Source: Campylorhamphus procurvoides (taxonomy: Eukaryota; Chordata; Aves; Passeriformes; Dendrocolaptidae). Taken from it: 64,000 nucleotides of DNA. The DNA lies in NCBI GenBank assembly GCA_013396655.1, contig WBMV01007702.1:429033-493032 (forward strand), read 5' to 3'. Position 1 is the stretch's first letter; each line of letters opens with the position of its first letter. Below are positions 1 to 10,357 of this stretch, piece after piece. A model generated the notes under the pieces. That model did no database searches. It worked only from the letters and a program-made list of their open reading frames with translations, and had not been told where the DNA came from. Position numbers and translations under genes: made by a program.

Positions 1-152
1 TGGCCCGTGCCGGGCTGGGAGCCCGGTTATCGCGGGGCTGGCTGACCCACGAGGGTGTGTTTGCACTTGCTGAGAGGCGCGTCTGGATCCGTGTTGTCAA
101 AGCATCTGGAGGCGTCTGTGCGAGGCTGCTCGCAGCGTGTCCGGGCAGCACA
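1..152. promoter_or_regulatory. CpG-dense segment at window edge
   Basis: About fourteen CpG dinucleotides fall in the first 150 bases, including CGCG pairs near 32 and 78. The next 200 bases hold only a couple. This density is far above the CpG-poor background of the window and resembles the margin of a CpG island or a conserved element continuing to the left. No convincing exon is visible: the overlapping open frames in all directions give low-complexity, cysteine- and serine-rich translations without a recognisable family. It could be a promoter flank, an enhancer or an unmethylated intronic island; the part outside the window would decide. Confidence 0.35.
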
Positions 153-3100
153 GAGCTCAGCCCTACTTATCTGCACCTCCTGCAGCACTGCTGGGGCAGC
201 CCGGGCCAGGTGGGGCTGTCTGCAGAGCTGCACTGCCCGTTCACATCAACACTCACCTTATTCTCATCTACTGTCTCCCCAGGGAGTTTGGGGTGGGCTG
301 GTGCTGGGCAGAACTGGGGATTGAAGTCAGCTGGCCAGGCTGCTGTGCCATCACATGAAGAGCTGTCCCCATGTGTGCACACTTAGACACGGAATTCTTT
401 TTTTTAAATTTGGTTTGATTTGCTTGTCTTGGTTTGGTGTTTTCTTTAAAGCACACTTTGGAGTTGACACTGTAGTTCTCATTTAGAGGGAATTGTCATG
501 CAATAGTTACACCAAATCCAACAGGGGTTCTTGGAAAGAAGTGAGAGCTTAGACAAAAGTGATTTAGACTGGATTGTGGAGAATCTATTGATAGAACCCT
601 GTCAATTACCAGGCTGATCTATTTTGGCTGAGTGGCCATAGAGCACTTAATTCAAATTGATCTTCACATACAGGAAGCATTACTTTAAAATGTAGTAATA
701 TAGCGTGTTTTTGTTTTAGATCTGTCAATTAGACTATGTGTGTTAATGATACATTTTATTAGATAATATCTACTTTGTTTGCATATGTTTTATGAATGTG
801 GGTAATGTGTAATATAAACTAATAAATCAGCACCAATTTTTTAATGCTATTTCACTCTCTCAGTCTCTAACAGAGGCAATATGTGTTCTTGGAAAACAAT
901 TCCAGAGAAGCAGGTTTGCTCTGAAAAGATGTGCTCTGATCCCTCACCTTCCCTGTTCACACCTTGTGGTCTTGCATTTTGTTGCCAGTGTGGAGATTCC
1001 AGCTGGGATCATTGCTGCAATCACCTGCTCCCGTGTCTCCTGGAACACAGGAGGTTAATCCCAAGGTTTGGGGCCGGTTCTGCAGCTCTCACTCAAGCAA
1101 TCAGCCCAGAGTAATTGGAACCAGTTCCCCCACAAACCACAGAAGGCTCGTGTGTGTATCAGGCTCCTTCCTGTGTGTTGACTGGCACCAGAGACCAGGG
1201 GCAGGTTCTGAGCCAGAATGTGCCAGTGTTGAGGCAAAGTGGCCTCACTGAGTTTATGGCCTTGCCTGGTATTTACAGGACTGTGCTGAGTCCAAGAACC
1301 TGCAGTTCTGCTGCTGCAGGATTTCCATTTTGCTCATTAACGAGGGTTTGGCTTAATAGACATTTGGTGCTCTGATCCTCACGGGTCTTACTGAATGGGG
1401 CAACAGTTTCTACAACTGGGACTGGCTTTGGACTGAGAGGGTTTTGTCTGCTGGTCACCGTGTGCAGGATTGGGTTTGAAGGCTGTGGTACAGATCTAAT
1501 AGGTCAGTTCTCCTCTTCCTCTATTTAGGATCTGTCAATTTTTTATTTATTTATTTTTTACCAGTGAGCAAATATGTCTGAAGTTGGGATAAGGGCCAGT
1601 CTTTTTTTCTGATACAAATTCAAGGCCCACAAACTTGGCCCCAGAGTCATATCAGGCGCAGTTGTTTGAGCATGTGGATCTTGGTGTTGGGCAATCCTGG
1701 CTGAGAGGGACTGGCCCCTGTGTCCTGAGATAATGCTGGGGCTCTGACTTCTGGCTGGGTGAGGTGACAGAAACACTGACACTAATTCGGGCTCTGATCC
1801 CGTCAGCGTGTGATGGACAGAGCTCTTGTGGAAGCCAACAGGAATTCCCATGTGTGGAGCTCTTATCGGCTCCATCTCTGATTTGGTTGCTCTCACATAA
1901 AACTGGGCTTCTCCAGGCAGTGGATGCATATTTAAAACAGCCTGATAAGCTGCATAGTCATATGTTCTGTGAACTGAGGCAGGTCCTGCCACCCTTGTGT
2001 TAAGCAGTCTTTACTTGCTTTAACAGTCCTGTTTAAAGAGTCAGGGGGAATGTACATGAGGCTTGAGGTTGTGTGTATGTGAAAATTGCAGCATCATTCT
2101 GTATGCTCGAGGTAAACAGCAGAGGAGCTAATCAATAACTTGGGTTCTGGCTTTGTTGTTTATTGATTTATGTACAGTTACCTTTGCACACGCTTTGTAG
2201 AAAATGTGACTTTTATGTTTGGTTTTCTGCTGGGTTTTTTTCTTTTATTTCTGAAAAAAAATGGAAGCTGTTTCTGTTTTGGTATGAGAATCAGTGGCAC
2301 TGGAAGCACAAGGACTGCTTAGGCTTTAAGGATTAAAATACAGCAGCAACATTTCAAAATTAGGTACAGCCTCGTGCTTGTCTTTTCCTGGGAAAGATCT
2401 CAGTGAGGGATTCGGGGGATGTGGTACCCTGTGCTTTGTTCTTCACCCGCCTCCAGTCAGTGGTATCGTTTTAGAGAATAAGGTCATTGACTTGGATTGC
2501 TTCTTGGTTTCTCAACCCTTTTCACCAGCCAGTTTGTGTAATGTCTGTCTGAAACATTGAGTAAGGGCATTGAAATAGCAGACAGGATATCAAGTGTTCG
2601 GAAGTCTGGGTTAAGCATAACAGACAGTTCTGGCTGGTGAAAGGGGAGCAGCCCCTGGAGCTCCGGCTCAGCTCAGTCTCTGTGGAAACAGCAGCTCGGG
2701 GCTCTGCATCCCTCTCCCAGCTCTTCCCCTCTCTTCCCTCCACACCCATATAATTAATCATGTGTGGGTGCACCTCTTTGCTAGAGATGTCTTCCTCGTG
2801 TCTTAGTGGCACAGAATTGTATGTAAGAATGTCTCTTTCTAAGGATTACATAAGTTGAAGATGATTTCTCCACTGGAAGAATTATGCAAGTTTAAACTGA
2901 AATGTATTTAGAAAGCTTTTATGTGTGTGTTTTCTGACTCGCAATGCAGAGGGTGATTTATTTGCATCCTTAATTGAACAACATCTGTTAGGGTTGGAAG
3001 AAAAACCATTTCATATCTTTTCACTGTCACATCCTGCATTTTTATGAAGTCCTCTACCCCTTGCACTTCCCACATTACCTGTGTTACAGGTGCTGATTTA

Positions 3101-3204
3101 GATCAGCTCAGCACTCGAGTTGGACATTCTGGGCTCTGCAGAATTGCTGGGGCACACCTGCAGCAATGTTTGCTTCCAGTTGTTTGATGTCTCAGCATCC
3201 CTGG
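153..3204. other. Non-coding stretch with one AT-rich CNE-like block
   Basis: No gene, RNA or recognisable transposon is seen here. About 600-860 is AT-rich and looks constrained: it carries several TAAT homeodomain cores and TTTGCATA, an octamer-like POU site, near 779-786. A short ATTT-rich run lies at 1539-1559. The rest is mixed-composition sequence typical of avian introns, with TG/CA-rich decay and few CpGs. Open frames at 881-1251 and 1558-2003 occur on both strands and do not resemble proteins. Confidence 0.5.
1539..1559. repeat. Short ATTT-type microsatellite
   Basis: A T-rich run with about three ATTT units between poly-T stretches. It is too short to be informative alone. No adjoining retroposon body is seen that would make it a poly-A tail. 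Confidence 0.6.
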
Positions 3205-3320
3205 GCTTGGCAAAGACCTCCAGGGTCACCGAGTCCAGCCTTGAGTGATCCCCACCCTGTCAACCAGACCAGAGCATTAAGTGCGACATAAGAAGTCATC
3301 ACCTTTATTACCATTAGGAA
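3205..3320 (-). mobile_element. CR1 LINE fragment, 3' end, minus orientation
   Basis: The plus strand reads as the reverse complement of the 3' untranslated end of avian CR1. From 3205 the order is a GGCAAAGACCTCCAGGGTCA block, a GAGTCCAGCC block, a CCCTGTCAACCAGACC block and an AGTGCGACAT block, matching the known CR1 tail (anti-sense) with scattered substitutions. The terminal short tandem that normally ends CR1 (ATTCTATG-like) is not recognisable. CR1 copies are usually 5'-truncated, so only this tail piece is expected. It has no coding capacity. The divergence by eye suggests an old insertion. The right-hand boundary is uncertain by about 30 bases. Confidence 0.8.
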
Positions 3321-3689
3321 GCCTAAAATATTTCTGCAGGTGCTGCTCTTGGGAATCTTTGGCCTGTTAGTAAGAAGGTTCCTGCTGCCCTTCAGCAAAA
3401 TGACACGTTTCTGTCACACAGGAGAAGAAAGTTCTGTAGTCAGGAGTGTTCACTGAACTTGAAGGGGCCAAACTAATTCCTTGTTTCAATGTGGATTTGT
3501 GTGAGGCTGTTGGTGTGACTGTCCTGCCATCCCAAATCCAGCCTGTCTGTCACCCTTACCCATTCCAGTGCTGTCCCTGCATTTCCAGTGGCACAAAGGC
3601 ACTGGGATAGTCATTTTCCATCCATCTTTATGGAATGCTGGAGTGCTGCCTGCCTTGGACTGCATGCAGGGGCTGTTTTCAGGATCCAA

Positions 3690-4160
3690 CTCACAGGATT
3701 AATTCTGCTGACTGTTAAAAAATACATCGTGCTGCTTCCTAAGACATGTTACAGTAGCACCAATTAGAAGCAGTGAATTACTGTAAATAATTAAGAAACT
3801 CTCTAAGTATCCAATTTCTCCGGGTTCTATATTTTTTCACAAGTGTCTTTCAAAAGGAAAAAACCCAACAAAATCCTCAAGATTGTTCACATTTACGTAT
3901 TTATAGCAGTAAAATAAATTTTGTAGCTTTTTTACAGAAGTAGTGGGCTAAAAAGGCAGAAAATACACAATATTAACGCTAAAACATGGTTTGGTTTCAG
4001 TAACCTTTGCTGATGTAATGGATTTCAGATTGACACTTTTGTTTTTAAGAATTTTTCGTTAAATTGTACATTCAATGTGATTTTCTGAAGCACCATCATT
4101 CCACAGCTGGAAAACTTACCTGACTGGAAAGATAAGATTGTCATTCAGAAAGAAAACCCC
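3690..4160. promoter_or_regulatory. CNE-like AT-rich block
   Basis: Candidate conserved non-coding element, judged only from composition and motif density. It contains homeodomain TAATTA/AATTA cores, SOX-like ACTTTTGT, a GATAAG site and runs without obvious tandem decay. No reading frame is open through it. Boundaries are arbitrary. A multi-species alignment would confirm or reject it. Confidence 0.3.
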
Positions 4161-4739
4161 ACCAAACTTAAAAATTGCCATTCTTAACTCCCCACTGGCA
4201 GCTTCAGCTTATTCAGTGAATTCTCTCACCCATGCTGGTATGATTTAGAAATACTCCTTTGAAATAACTGCACTGAGAGTGGTGCAGAGCTGGGAGGAGT
4301 AAATCAGGCTGAGGAGCACAAACTGCAGCATCAGGTCCCTCATTGATATTTCTTTGTTCCCATTCAGTCACCAATAAGGAACACGCCATGCAGGAAGCCC
4401 TTGCATTAATGTAGCCAGAGATTTGGGGTTATTTGGTTTTTTGTCTTTCCTTGCCACAGCAGTGGAGTTCTTTGTGAGACCAGTGGAGCCAGGTGAGCTT
4501 CGGGCCATCGGCAGTGGCTGATGGTGATAGAAGTGGTGTCAAGTGCTCTGTTTGCTATCAGTGCATATGCAGAGCTGCTGCTCAAAGGCCTTGGCCCTCC
4601 CAGCCTGCAAATGGGGGGCTCCTTTTCTGACACCTTCATTTCTAGAAACATTTCTATCAAAACCTTTTTTGTGATGGATTCGTTGATCCTCCTTTTGCCC
4701 CGCTGATTCTGGAGCAAAGACTGCATGTAAGGCTACTGA

Positions 4740-5060
4740 GTTCTGAAGGAAAAAATAGATTATATTTTTATTACGACATAATTTTATGGTTTATTATATA
4801 AAGTGGTGAATGCAAAGAAAAATAGTGATTTGGAGGGGAAAAGGCTTAGAGGGAGTTGGCAGTGCTGTAACTCCTATTTGCTTGTATTTGTTGTAGAACT
4901 TGCATCATTATTTGTAGCATTAACTTATCCATGTGTGTTTTAAGTGAATTTGGTCTTTTTGCAGTTTTTTAACAATTAACCCAGCCCTGATGAGGCTGGA
5001 ATGAATATCATCTGCACACCTGTTTAATATTAAAGATGAGGCATTCAGTGCTTTGTGGCT
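4740..5060. promoter_or_regulatory. CNE-like AT-rich block
   Basis: A candidate enhancer-like element with several homeodomain cores, AACAATTAA (SOX/homeodomain overlap), GGAATG (TEAD core) followed at once by AATAT, and CACACCTG, an E-box in a T-box-like context. All of this is motif reading; no alignment was possible. Confidence 0.3.
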
Positions 5061-5798
5061 TTAGCTTGAAATTCAAGTTGCTTTGAGTCATCCCTTTAGT
5101 CTTTTGTTTGGGTGGAAAAAAGGAGTGGCAGTGAAGGGCCTGCAGCTAAGAAATGAAAGAGTTGAATTAGGTTTTAGAAATGTTAGTCTTGGCATTTGGG
5201 ACATTTGCATTTGTACAGATCGTCACGCTTGGCTCTCTGAGCAGTTCAGCACTGGGGATGACAAATGTGACACATCCCAGTTGCTCCACACAGGACACTG
5301 GGATGGGAGAGTGGAGCAGGAGCTGGGCTGGGGGCTCACCTTCCCACCAGATTCCTGGCCATGGCAGCCTCTGGATTCTTCCCCCACCTGTTTTTCCATG
5401 CTGTGGTGAACAACTGACTTGGGTTTTCTTTCTGCCAGCAGCTCCTCATTGTCAGGGCCAGAATGGTCAGTGAGACAGAATGGCTGTGGAAGGGTTGGGA
5501 TGCTCTCCTTGATGACTTGGTCTGGCTTAGTTTGTGAAGCTGCACCAGCTCAGGGGGTCTACAGTGACACTGAGGGGCTGTTCCCAGCAGGAACACCTTC
5601 CCTGGAATCAGGGCTGAGGATTGTGTGTGTACACCCCTGATCTGCTCTGCTGTGGAGCAGGGAGTCACTCAGGGGTGTGTGTAAGGAGGTTCAGCTCCTG
5701 CCATTAGAGGAGGGACAGGTTTGGAAATGTCTTCGTGGTCCAGACCTTGAGGGTCTTCACTTGGGCTGGGATGATCCACATGGCATCAGTGGAGTTGG

Positions 5799-5864
5799 GA
5801 GCTGGGAAGGGAAGAACCAGGAGCTGGAAAGGGAAGAATCAGGAGCTGGGAAGGGAAGAACCAG
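5799..5864. repeat. Tandem repeat, 22 bp x 3
   Basis: Three head-to-tail copies of a 22-base purine-rich unit (GAGCTGGGAAGGGAAGAACC plus AG) lie at 5799-5820, 5821-5842 and 5843-5864. The middle copy differs at two or three positions. The unit length is not a multiple of three, so the open frames across it shift from copy to copy and are not a protein repeat. A partial fourth start (GAGC) follows at 5865. Confidence 0.95.
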
Positions 5865-6109
5865 GAGCATCCCTGGCCCAGCCCACACTGAGCCCCAAGT
5901 ACCCCCAGAGCTTTGTTTTGGGGCAGCCTTTGGCTCTGTGGGTGCCTCCAGTGAAGCCAATGGATGTGGTCCAGGTTGATCAAAGTGTGCCTTTAGAGTG
6001 GAAATCACTCCAAGTGTACCCCATTTTCCTCACTGGTAATAATTTGAGGGCCAAATTCTGCTGGGATTTTACAAGTGACTGTTGGAGTAATTAATGGGAT
6101 TTCAGTGGA

Positions 6110-6270
6110 GAAGTCTGTTTCTATATCTGAATTCTACTCTTACGAATTTACATGCAAATTTATAATTTAGGTTTCTAAAAAATTTATCAAATTTGCCCTC
6201 GTTAGCTGGACTAATTTATTGGTGCAGTTTTCTCTTATTATAACTTGATTTGATTTCAGTAGTCACACAA
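6110..6270. promoter_or_regulatory. CNE-like block with perfect POU octamer
   Basis: ATGCAAAT, the consensus octamer bound by POU-family factors, is at 6152-6159. It is surrounded by TAATTT, ACTAATTTATT and TTATCAAATT homeodomain/GATA-like cores. Clustering in an AT-rich island between GC-richer flanks suggests a regulatory element, but the octamer alone is common by chance. Confidence 0.3.
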
Positions 6271-7057
6271 AACTCCATGTATTCCTTTGTTTCTAAGAGG
6301 GATGCTCATTCATGTGCTTGTAAAAGAGCAGCTGGATCCCATCTAGGCAGATGTGAAACCCTTACATTGAAGTTGCTGTATTTTTTTGTATGTGGGCTTT
6401 TTCCCTTGACAAAAAAAACTCTTTTATTAATTAGACCCTCCCTCCCTTTTGAAGGTTTTTGCTCTCTCAGTCAAAATCATAATTCCCTGTGACATCAGAA
6501 TTAATTGCTGGAGACAGTTTGATGTCACAAAGTATTTGGTCTCAGGGAAGAGAAGTACGGAGACACACCAATTCTGTTCCAAACAAATTTCTTAACTAAG
6601 AAAAGGTTGCTTGTTTTTTGTTTTCCTTTTAAAGACAGAAACAAATTTTGGCTTAAATTATCATGGCAAAGTAGCAATGGAGTTGCCCCGAATTCCCCCC
6701 AGTAACCCTGCAGGGGCTTCTCTGGGCAGAGCTCCAGCTCAGCGGGTTTGTCCCCAAATTTGCTGCCCTGGCAAAAGTTCATCAAGGCCAGCGTGGCAGG
6801 GCCATGGCCTGGAGGGGTTTGCAGAAGTAAATCCGTGATGAGCCGCTCTGTGGCTGCTCCTCCTGCTGCTCTGGACGTGCTGGTGGCACTTCTTCCCCCT
6901 GTTTTGGGTGGTGTTTGTGTTTGTTGGTGGGTTGGGTTGGTTTTTTTCCCCAAGCTCCTTCGCTGGGCTCAGTGCCCGAGAGCATCTCGGGATTTCCCTT
7001 TTGCTGAATGAGCTGCTTGTTTGGGAGGGAGGAAGTGAGGTCCCTTCTGGATTAGGA

Positions 7058-7080
7058 GGGGATGGGGGTGGAGGGTGGGG
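7058..7080 (+). other. G-quadruplex motif
   Basis: Four G-runs (7058-7061, 7064-7068, 7073-7075, 7077-7080) are separated by loops of two, four and one bases. This meets the usual G3+N1-7 rule. Such motifs can stall polymerases or mark regulatory DNA; no function can be assigned here. Confidence 0.75.
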
Positions 7081-8139
7081 AAATGTCCTGTTTCATATGC
7101 AAAGCACACTGAACTGAAAAAACCCCACATGAAAACCTTTTAACAAAACCATCCATGTCACAGACTGGCAGAGCAGCTGCTGGCTTTGTTAGGGGGAATA
7201 TTAATGTTTCAAAGACTTACAGAACCTTTTAGAAATGAAATGAAGAATGATTTTTATTTTTGAAATACAAGCTGAGGTAAAAAAAAATACCTCCTTATCA
7301 ATATCTGTGAATGGAATGTGCAATCAGCTGATGTGGCACCAACTTGCCCAACAAAGTCAGGAGCTGGGTGAGGTGTTGTGACAATCCCAGCCCTTCTTTT
7401 GGAGACTGGAATGCCAGAGTGGCCCTGATGCTCCAGTTGCTCAGGTGGTGTCACAGCAGTGAAGGAACTCCCACTTGAAAAGCAGATTATTCAAAGGAAC
7501 AACTCCTGGAACTGGCCTTTTTTTGGATGTGGAGGGGTTTTGTTCTTGACTCTGAGTCCTCACCCACTTAAATAGAAAAATCCCCCTCTGCCATCCTTGG
7601 AGCTCTGCCAGCCTGGATCCATCCTGCCCACTTTGGGTTCTTTGGGAATGGCAGAGCTGGCAGGTAATGGCACCTTTTCCTTGACTGGTTGATCTTAGAG
7701 TGTTTCTGTCCTGTTACAGGGTTGCTCAAATCCTCCTTTAAATCCGCACGAAGTTTAGTGACAGACATTGGTAGTTTTTTCTGCTACGGTTATAGAAATT
7801 TGGGTTTTTCAAGTAGAAGTGGATTCTCTTGGACATAAATCCATTTTTTAGAGTTCCTGGGAGCTGCATAGATGAGCAGCCAGGGCTCACAGGTGAAACA
7901 GGGGAACAGCACAGGTATAAAACCCTTGCGGTAGTTCTGAATGTTCCTGTTGGAGCAGTACCTCATTGCAGGAGTTCTGTCCTAACGTTCCTCACAGAAA
8001 CAGGTTGGAAATCTCAGCTGAAAATTCCTATTTCATTCAGAAACCAGGGTTGCTTTTTCTTATTACCCTTAGTTGATGTTACTGAGCTGCCTCCTGCACA
8101 AGGAAGTGCTTGTGTAATGCCCAAGCCATTCCCATTCCT

Positions 8140-8262
8140 CACTGAATGATATGCAAATCTAGTCAATTAAGCAGGGGGGATTTAATTAGCAGTTTAAGTT
8201 CATGTGTGAAGTGTCTTGCCTTAATTACTTAACAGTTTTGTTGCAAATTTGCTAAGGGTTTT
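8140..8262. promoter_or_regulatory. Octamer plus homeodomain cluster
   Basis: Within about 110 bases there is a perfect ATGCAAAT octamer (8151-8158), TCAATTAAG, TTTAATTAGC and CTTAATTACTT. That is one POU site and three separate homeodomain-type AATTA/ATTA sites, with TTGCAAATTTGC downstream. It is the densest homeodomain cluster I noticed in the first 10 kb. It looks like a developmental enhancer core; this is inference from motifs. Confidence 0.35.
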
Positions 8263-8294
8263 TTTTTTTTCCCACAGAACTATCAAAACTGTGA

Positions 8295-8324
8295 TTTTAT
8301 TTATTTATTTATTTATTTTTTTTT
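8295..8324. repeat. (ATTT)n microsatellite with poly-T end
   Basis: About six TTTA/ATTT units run into eight Ts. The preceding 8262-8272 is another poly-T. This could be the poly-A-derived end of an unrecognised minus-strand retroposon, but no element body is visible. Confidence 0.9.
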
Positions 8325-10307
8325 GGTAACATTTTCAAATAGTGAGCATTGTCCAGTGCATTTAACCTCTGTGTGTGTGTCCCCCTCTTTACACAGCCCT
8401 TTTCAAAACTGGGGGGGCACAGCAAAACTGTGGTGGTTGTCTCAGAGTAGAACAATACAGTAAGAAAAAAATGAAGGAATTTTGGAGTGAAAGGCCACTT
8501 TTTTGTTGTTTTTTGTAGCTAGATGACAGCATTATAGCAGTATCTGTGTAAGGGCCCAATATGGTTGTCATGATTATAATAAATGGTGGCTTTTATTTTG
8601 TGTTCTGTCTGGCCAAGGTGCTTTTTCTCCAGCCCTGCAGAACGTCAGGCTGTGGCTGAGCTGGAAGCACCTCAGTCTTAACACTGACAGGATTTTCTGT
8701 GCTGATGTGGAACCTGGTGGGTTTTTATTTCCCATCTTCTTTGGAGTGTCTGGACACGTGGGGGTGGCACCACTGGCTTTGGGGGTGAGCAGTTCTGATT
8801 TATGTGTCAGGGTGGTGCTGCTGGTGCCTTGGCTTTGGTTTCTGAAGCACTGAAGGTGGGGATGTGCTGTGGAACAACGTGGGATCACCCACGGCCCTCC
8901 CACTGCTCCTCTGGCTTACATCTACATCCAGGCTGTGAAATGATGGATTGCTGCAGCCTCTGCCACTGATGGCTGTGCTGTGTGCCTGCCCCAAGCACCA
9001 GTGAGGACTGTGTGTGGGACAGCACTTCTTTCAGAAGGCACAGAGTGGGTGCTCAGTGACCCCACAGCTCCCTAAAGGATCCTGGTGTCCTTATGCTCAA
9101 CCACTGCTCCTTCCTGCAGTGTGGAGGTGACACGATGGGGAAACTGGGGAAGTTGGGGAAGGATTCTGGGCAGGATGTGCCTGAAGGAGCCCTTGGGAGC
9201 ACATCTGGGCTCTGTGGCTCCACCAGAGGTCCCTGAGGGTGGTGATGCTGTGGCTTTATGGCAGAGAGGTTTGATTGCAGCCCCACTGCAGGGGGCTGTG
9301 GATGGAGCCTCCTGAACTCTGATCCCTTGGAGAGCCTTTCTGGGATGGGCTGGATGTGTCCATCTGTTGGTGTCCCATGGCAATATGCTGATTGTGGCTC
9401 CTTTTAGTGTCCCTTGGCTGCAGGACTGCTCTATGATGTGCATGGGAGGAGCAGCAGCAGCACCATTTTCAGCACAGTGCACTCTCCACGTGTCCAGGTG
9501 TCATCAGTGACTGCTGTAAAGGAGCTTTCTTTAGGATTTGACATAACATTCTCATTTCCCATCAGTACAGTGGGACATTTTGCTTATTTGCCTTCCAAAA
9601 AGCACCTTTAACTTTGCTGTGCAGTTGGTGTAGCAGACACATCCTCAGTTTAAAGCTTTCAGACTTGAAAATGGGCTGGGTGTTTGAAGGGAAGGCTGGG
9701 AAGGTCCTGCATTAGTTTTAGGGCCTGGTTCTCACATCTGGGCATCCTGGAGAGGACAGGCTGTAAATAATTCAAGGCCCAGATTGAATTGTCTGCAGCA
9801 GCAGCGTTGTTAGAATCCCTTTGGTCAGCAGACACCCAGCCTGGGCAAAAGGCTGGGCTGCTCATGTTTCCTGCAGGTCCTTGGGTTAAAGGATCCTGTT
9901 TAAAGATTTACTGTAGCACTCAGTGATGGGAAATTCACCCTATTAATAATTCTTTTGATGGAGGCAGAAGAAACATGTCTAAACCAGAACTCCTCATTTC
10001 ATTTAGCTGCTCTTTGTACGTTGTTTTTGTGAAACAAAGCGATGTTAGAAAGAAAGAAAGAATAAAAATACTACACTACTTACAAGCAGGGACTGAAATG
10101 CTAAGTTATCTCCTCCACCCCAACCCCCAGTACGAGTGGAAATGTCAAAGAATCCTGGAATACAAAGTGCTTCTCCCTCCCCACAGACTTGCAGTACATT
10201 TTAAATCAGCCTGTTCAGGTCTTACTTCCCAAGCACAATGTAAGGGGCTCAAGACAGCAAAAGTTATCAAAAACTGTGGAGTGACCTGACCTGTTTGGTT
10301 TCCAAAT
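8325..10307. other. Non-coding stretch, nothing recognisable
   Basis: Mixed-composition unique sequence with no gene, RNA or transposon that I can recognise. The open frames at 9053-9482 overlap on both strands and are chance openings in GC-richer DNA. 9900-10110 is more AT-rich, with TATTAATAATTC near 9941, and may be weakly constrained. Confidence 0.5.
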
Positions 10308-10357
10308 AGAAGTGAAAATGCAGAATTTTCATTTTACTTTAAAATTTTCACTTCTAA
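10308..10357. repeat. 13-bp perfect inverted repeat
   Basis: TAGAAGTGAAAAT at 10308-10320 is the exact reverse complement of ATTTTCACTTCTA at 10345-10357, with a 24-base AT-rich spacer. In single-stranded DNA or RNA this would form a hairpin. It could be a small terminal-inverted-repeat element, a cruciform, or a pair of GAAGTGAAA (IRF/ETS-like) sites facing each other. No target-site duplication is obvious and the spacer codes for nothing. The stem is AT-rich, so chance is more likely than for a GC-rich stem. Confidence 0.85.

Larger units (their letters stand above)
3321..5798. other. Non-coding stretch with two CNE-like blocks
   Basis: No gene is supported. Two AT-rich blocks look constrained. 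About 3690-4160 has repeated AATTA cores, a GATAAG GATA-type site near 4131 and a run of SOX-like ACTTTTGT. About 4740-5060 holds TTATTACGACATAATTTTATGG, AACAATTAAC and GGAATGAATAT near 4998, a TEAD- and POU-like combination. Between them, 4260-4740 is ordinary mixed sequence. 5083-5680 is GC-richer with overlapping open frames on both strands that look like chance openings. Confidence 0.45.
5865..8139. other. Non-coding stretch
   Basis: No gene is supported. About 6110-6270 is an AT-rich CNE-like block. 6700-7080 is GC-richer and ends in a G-quadruplex motif. The open frames at 6525-7117 overlap on both strands and give proline/threonine-rich or tryptophan-rich translations without family resemblance. 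The rest is ordinary mixed sequence. Confidence 0.5.
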
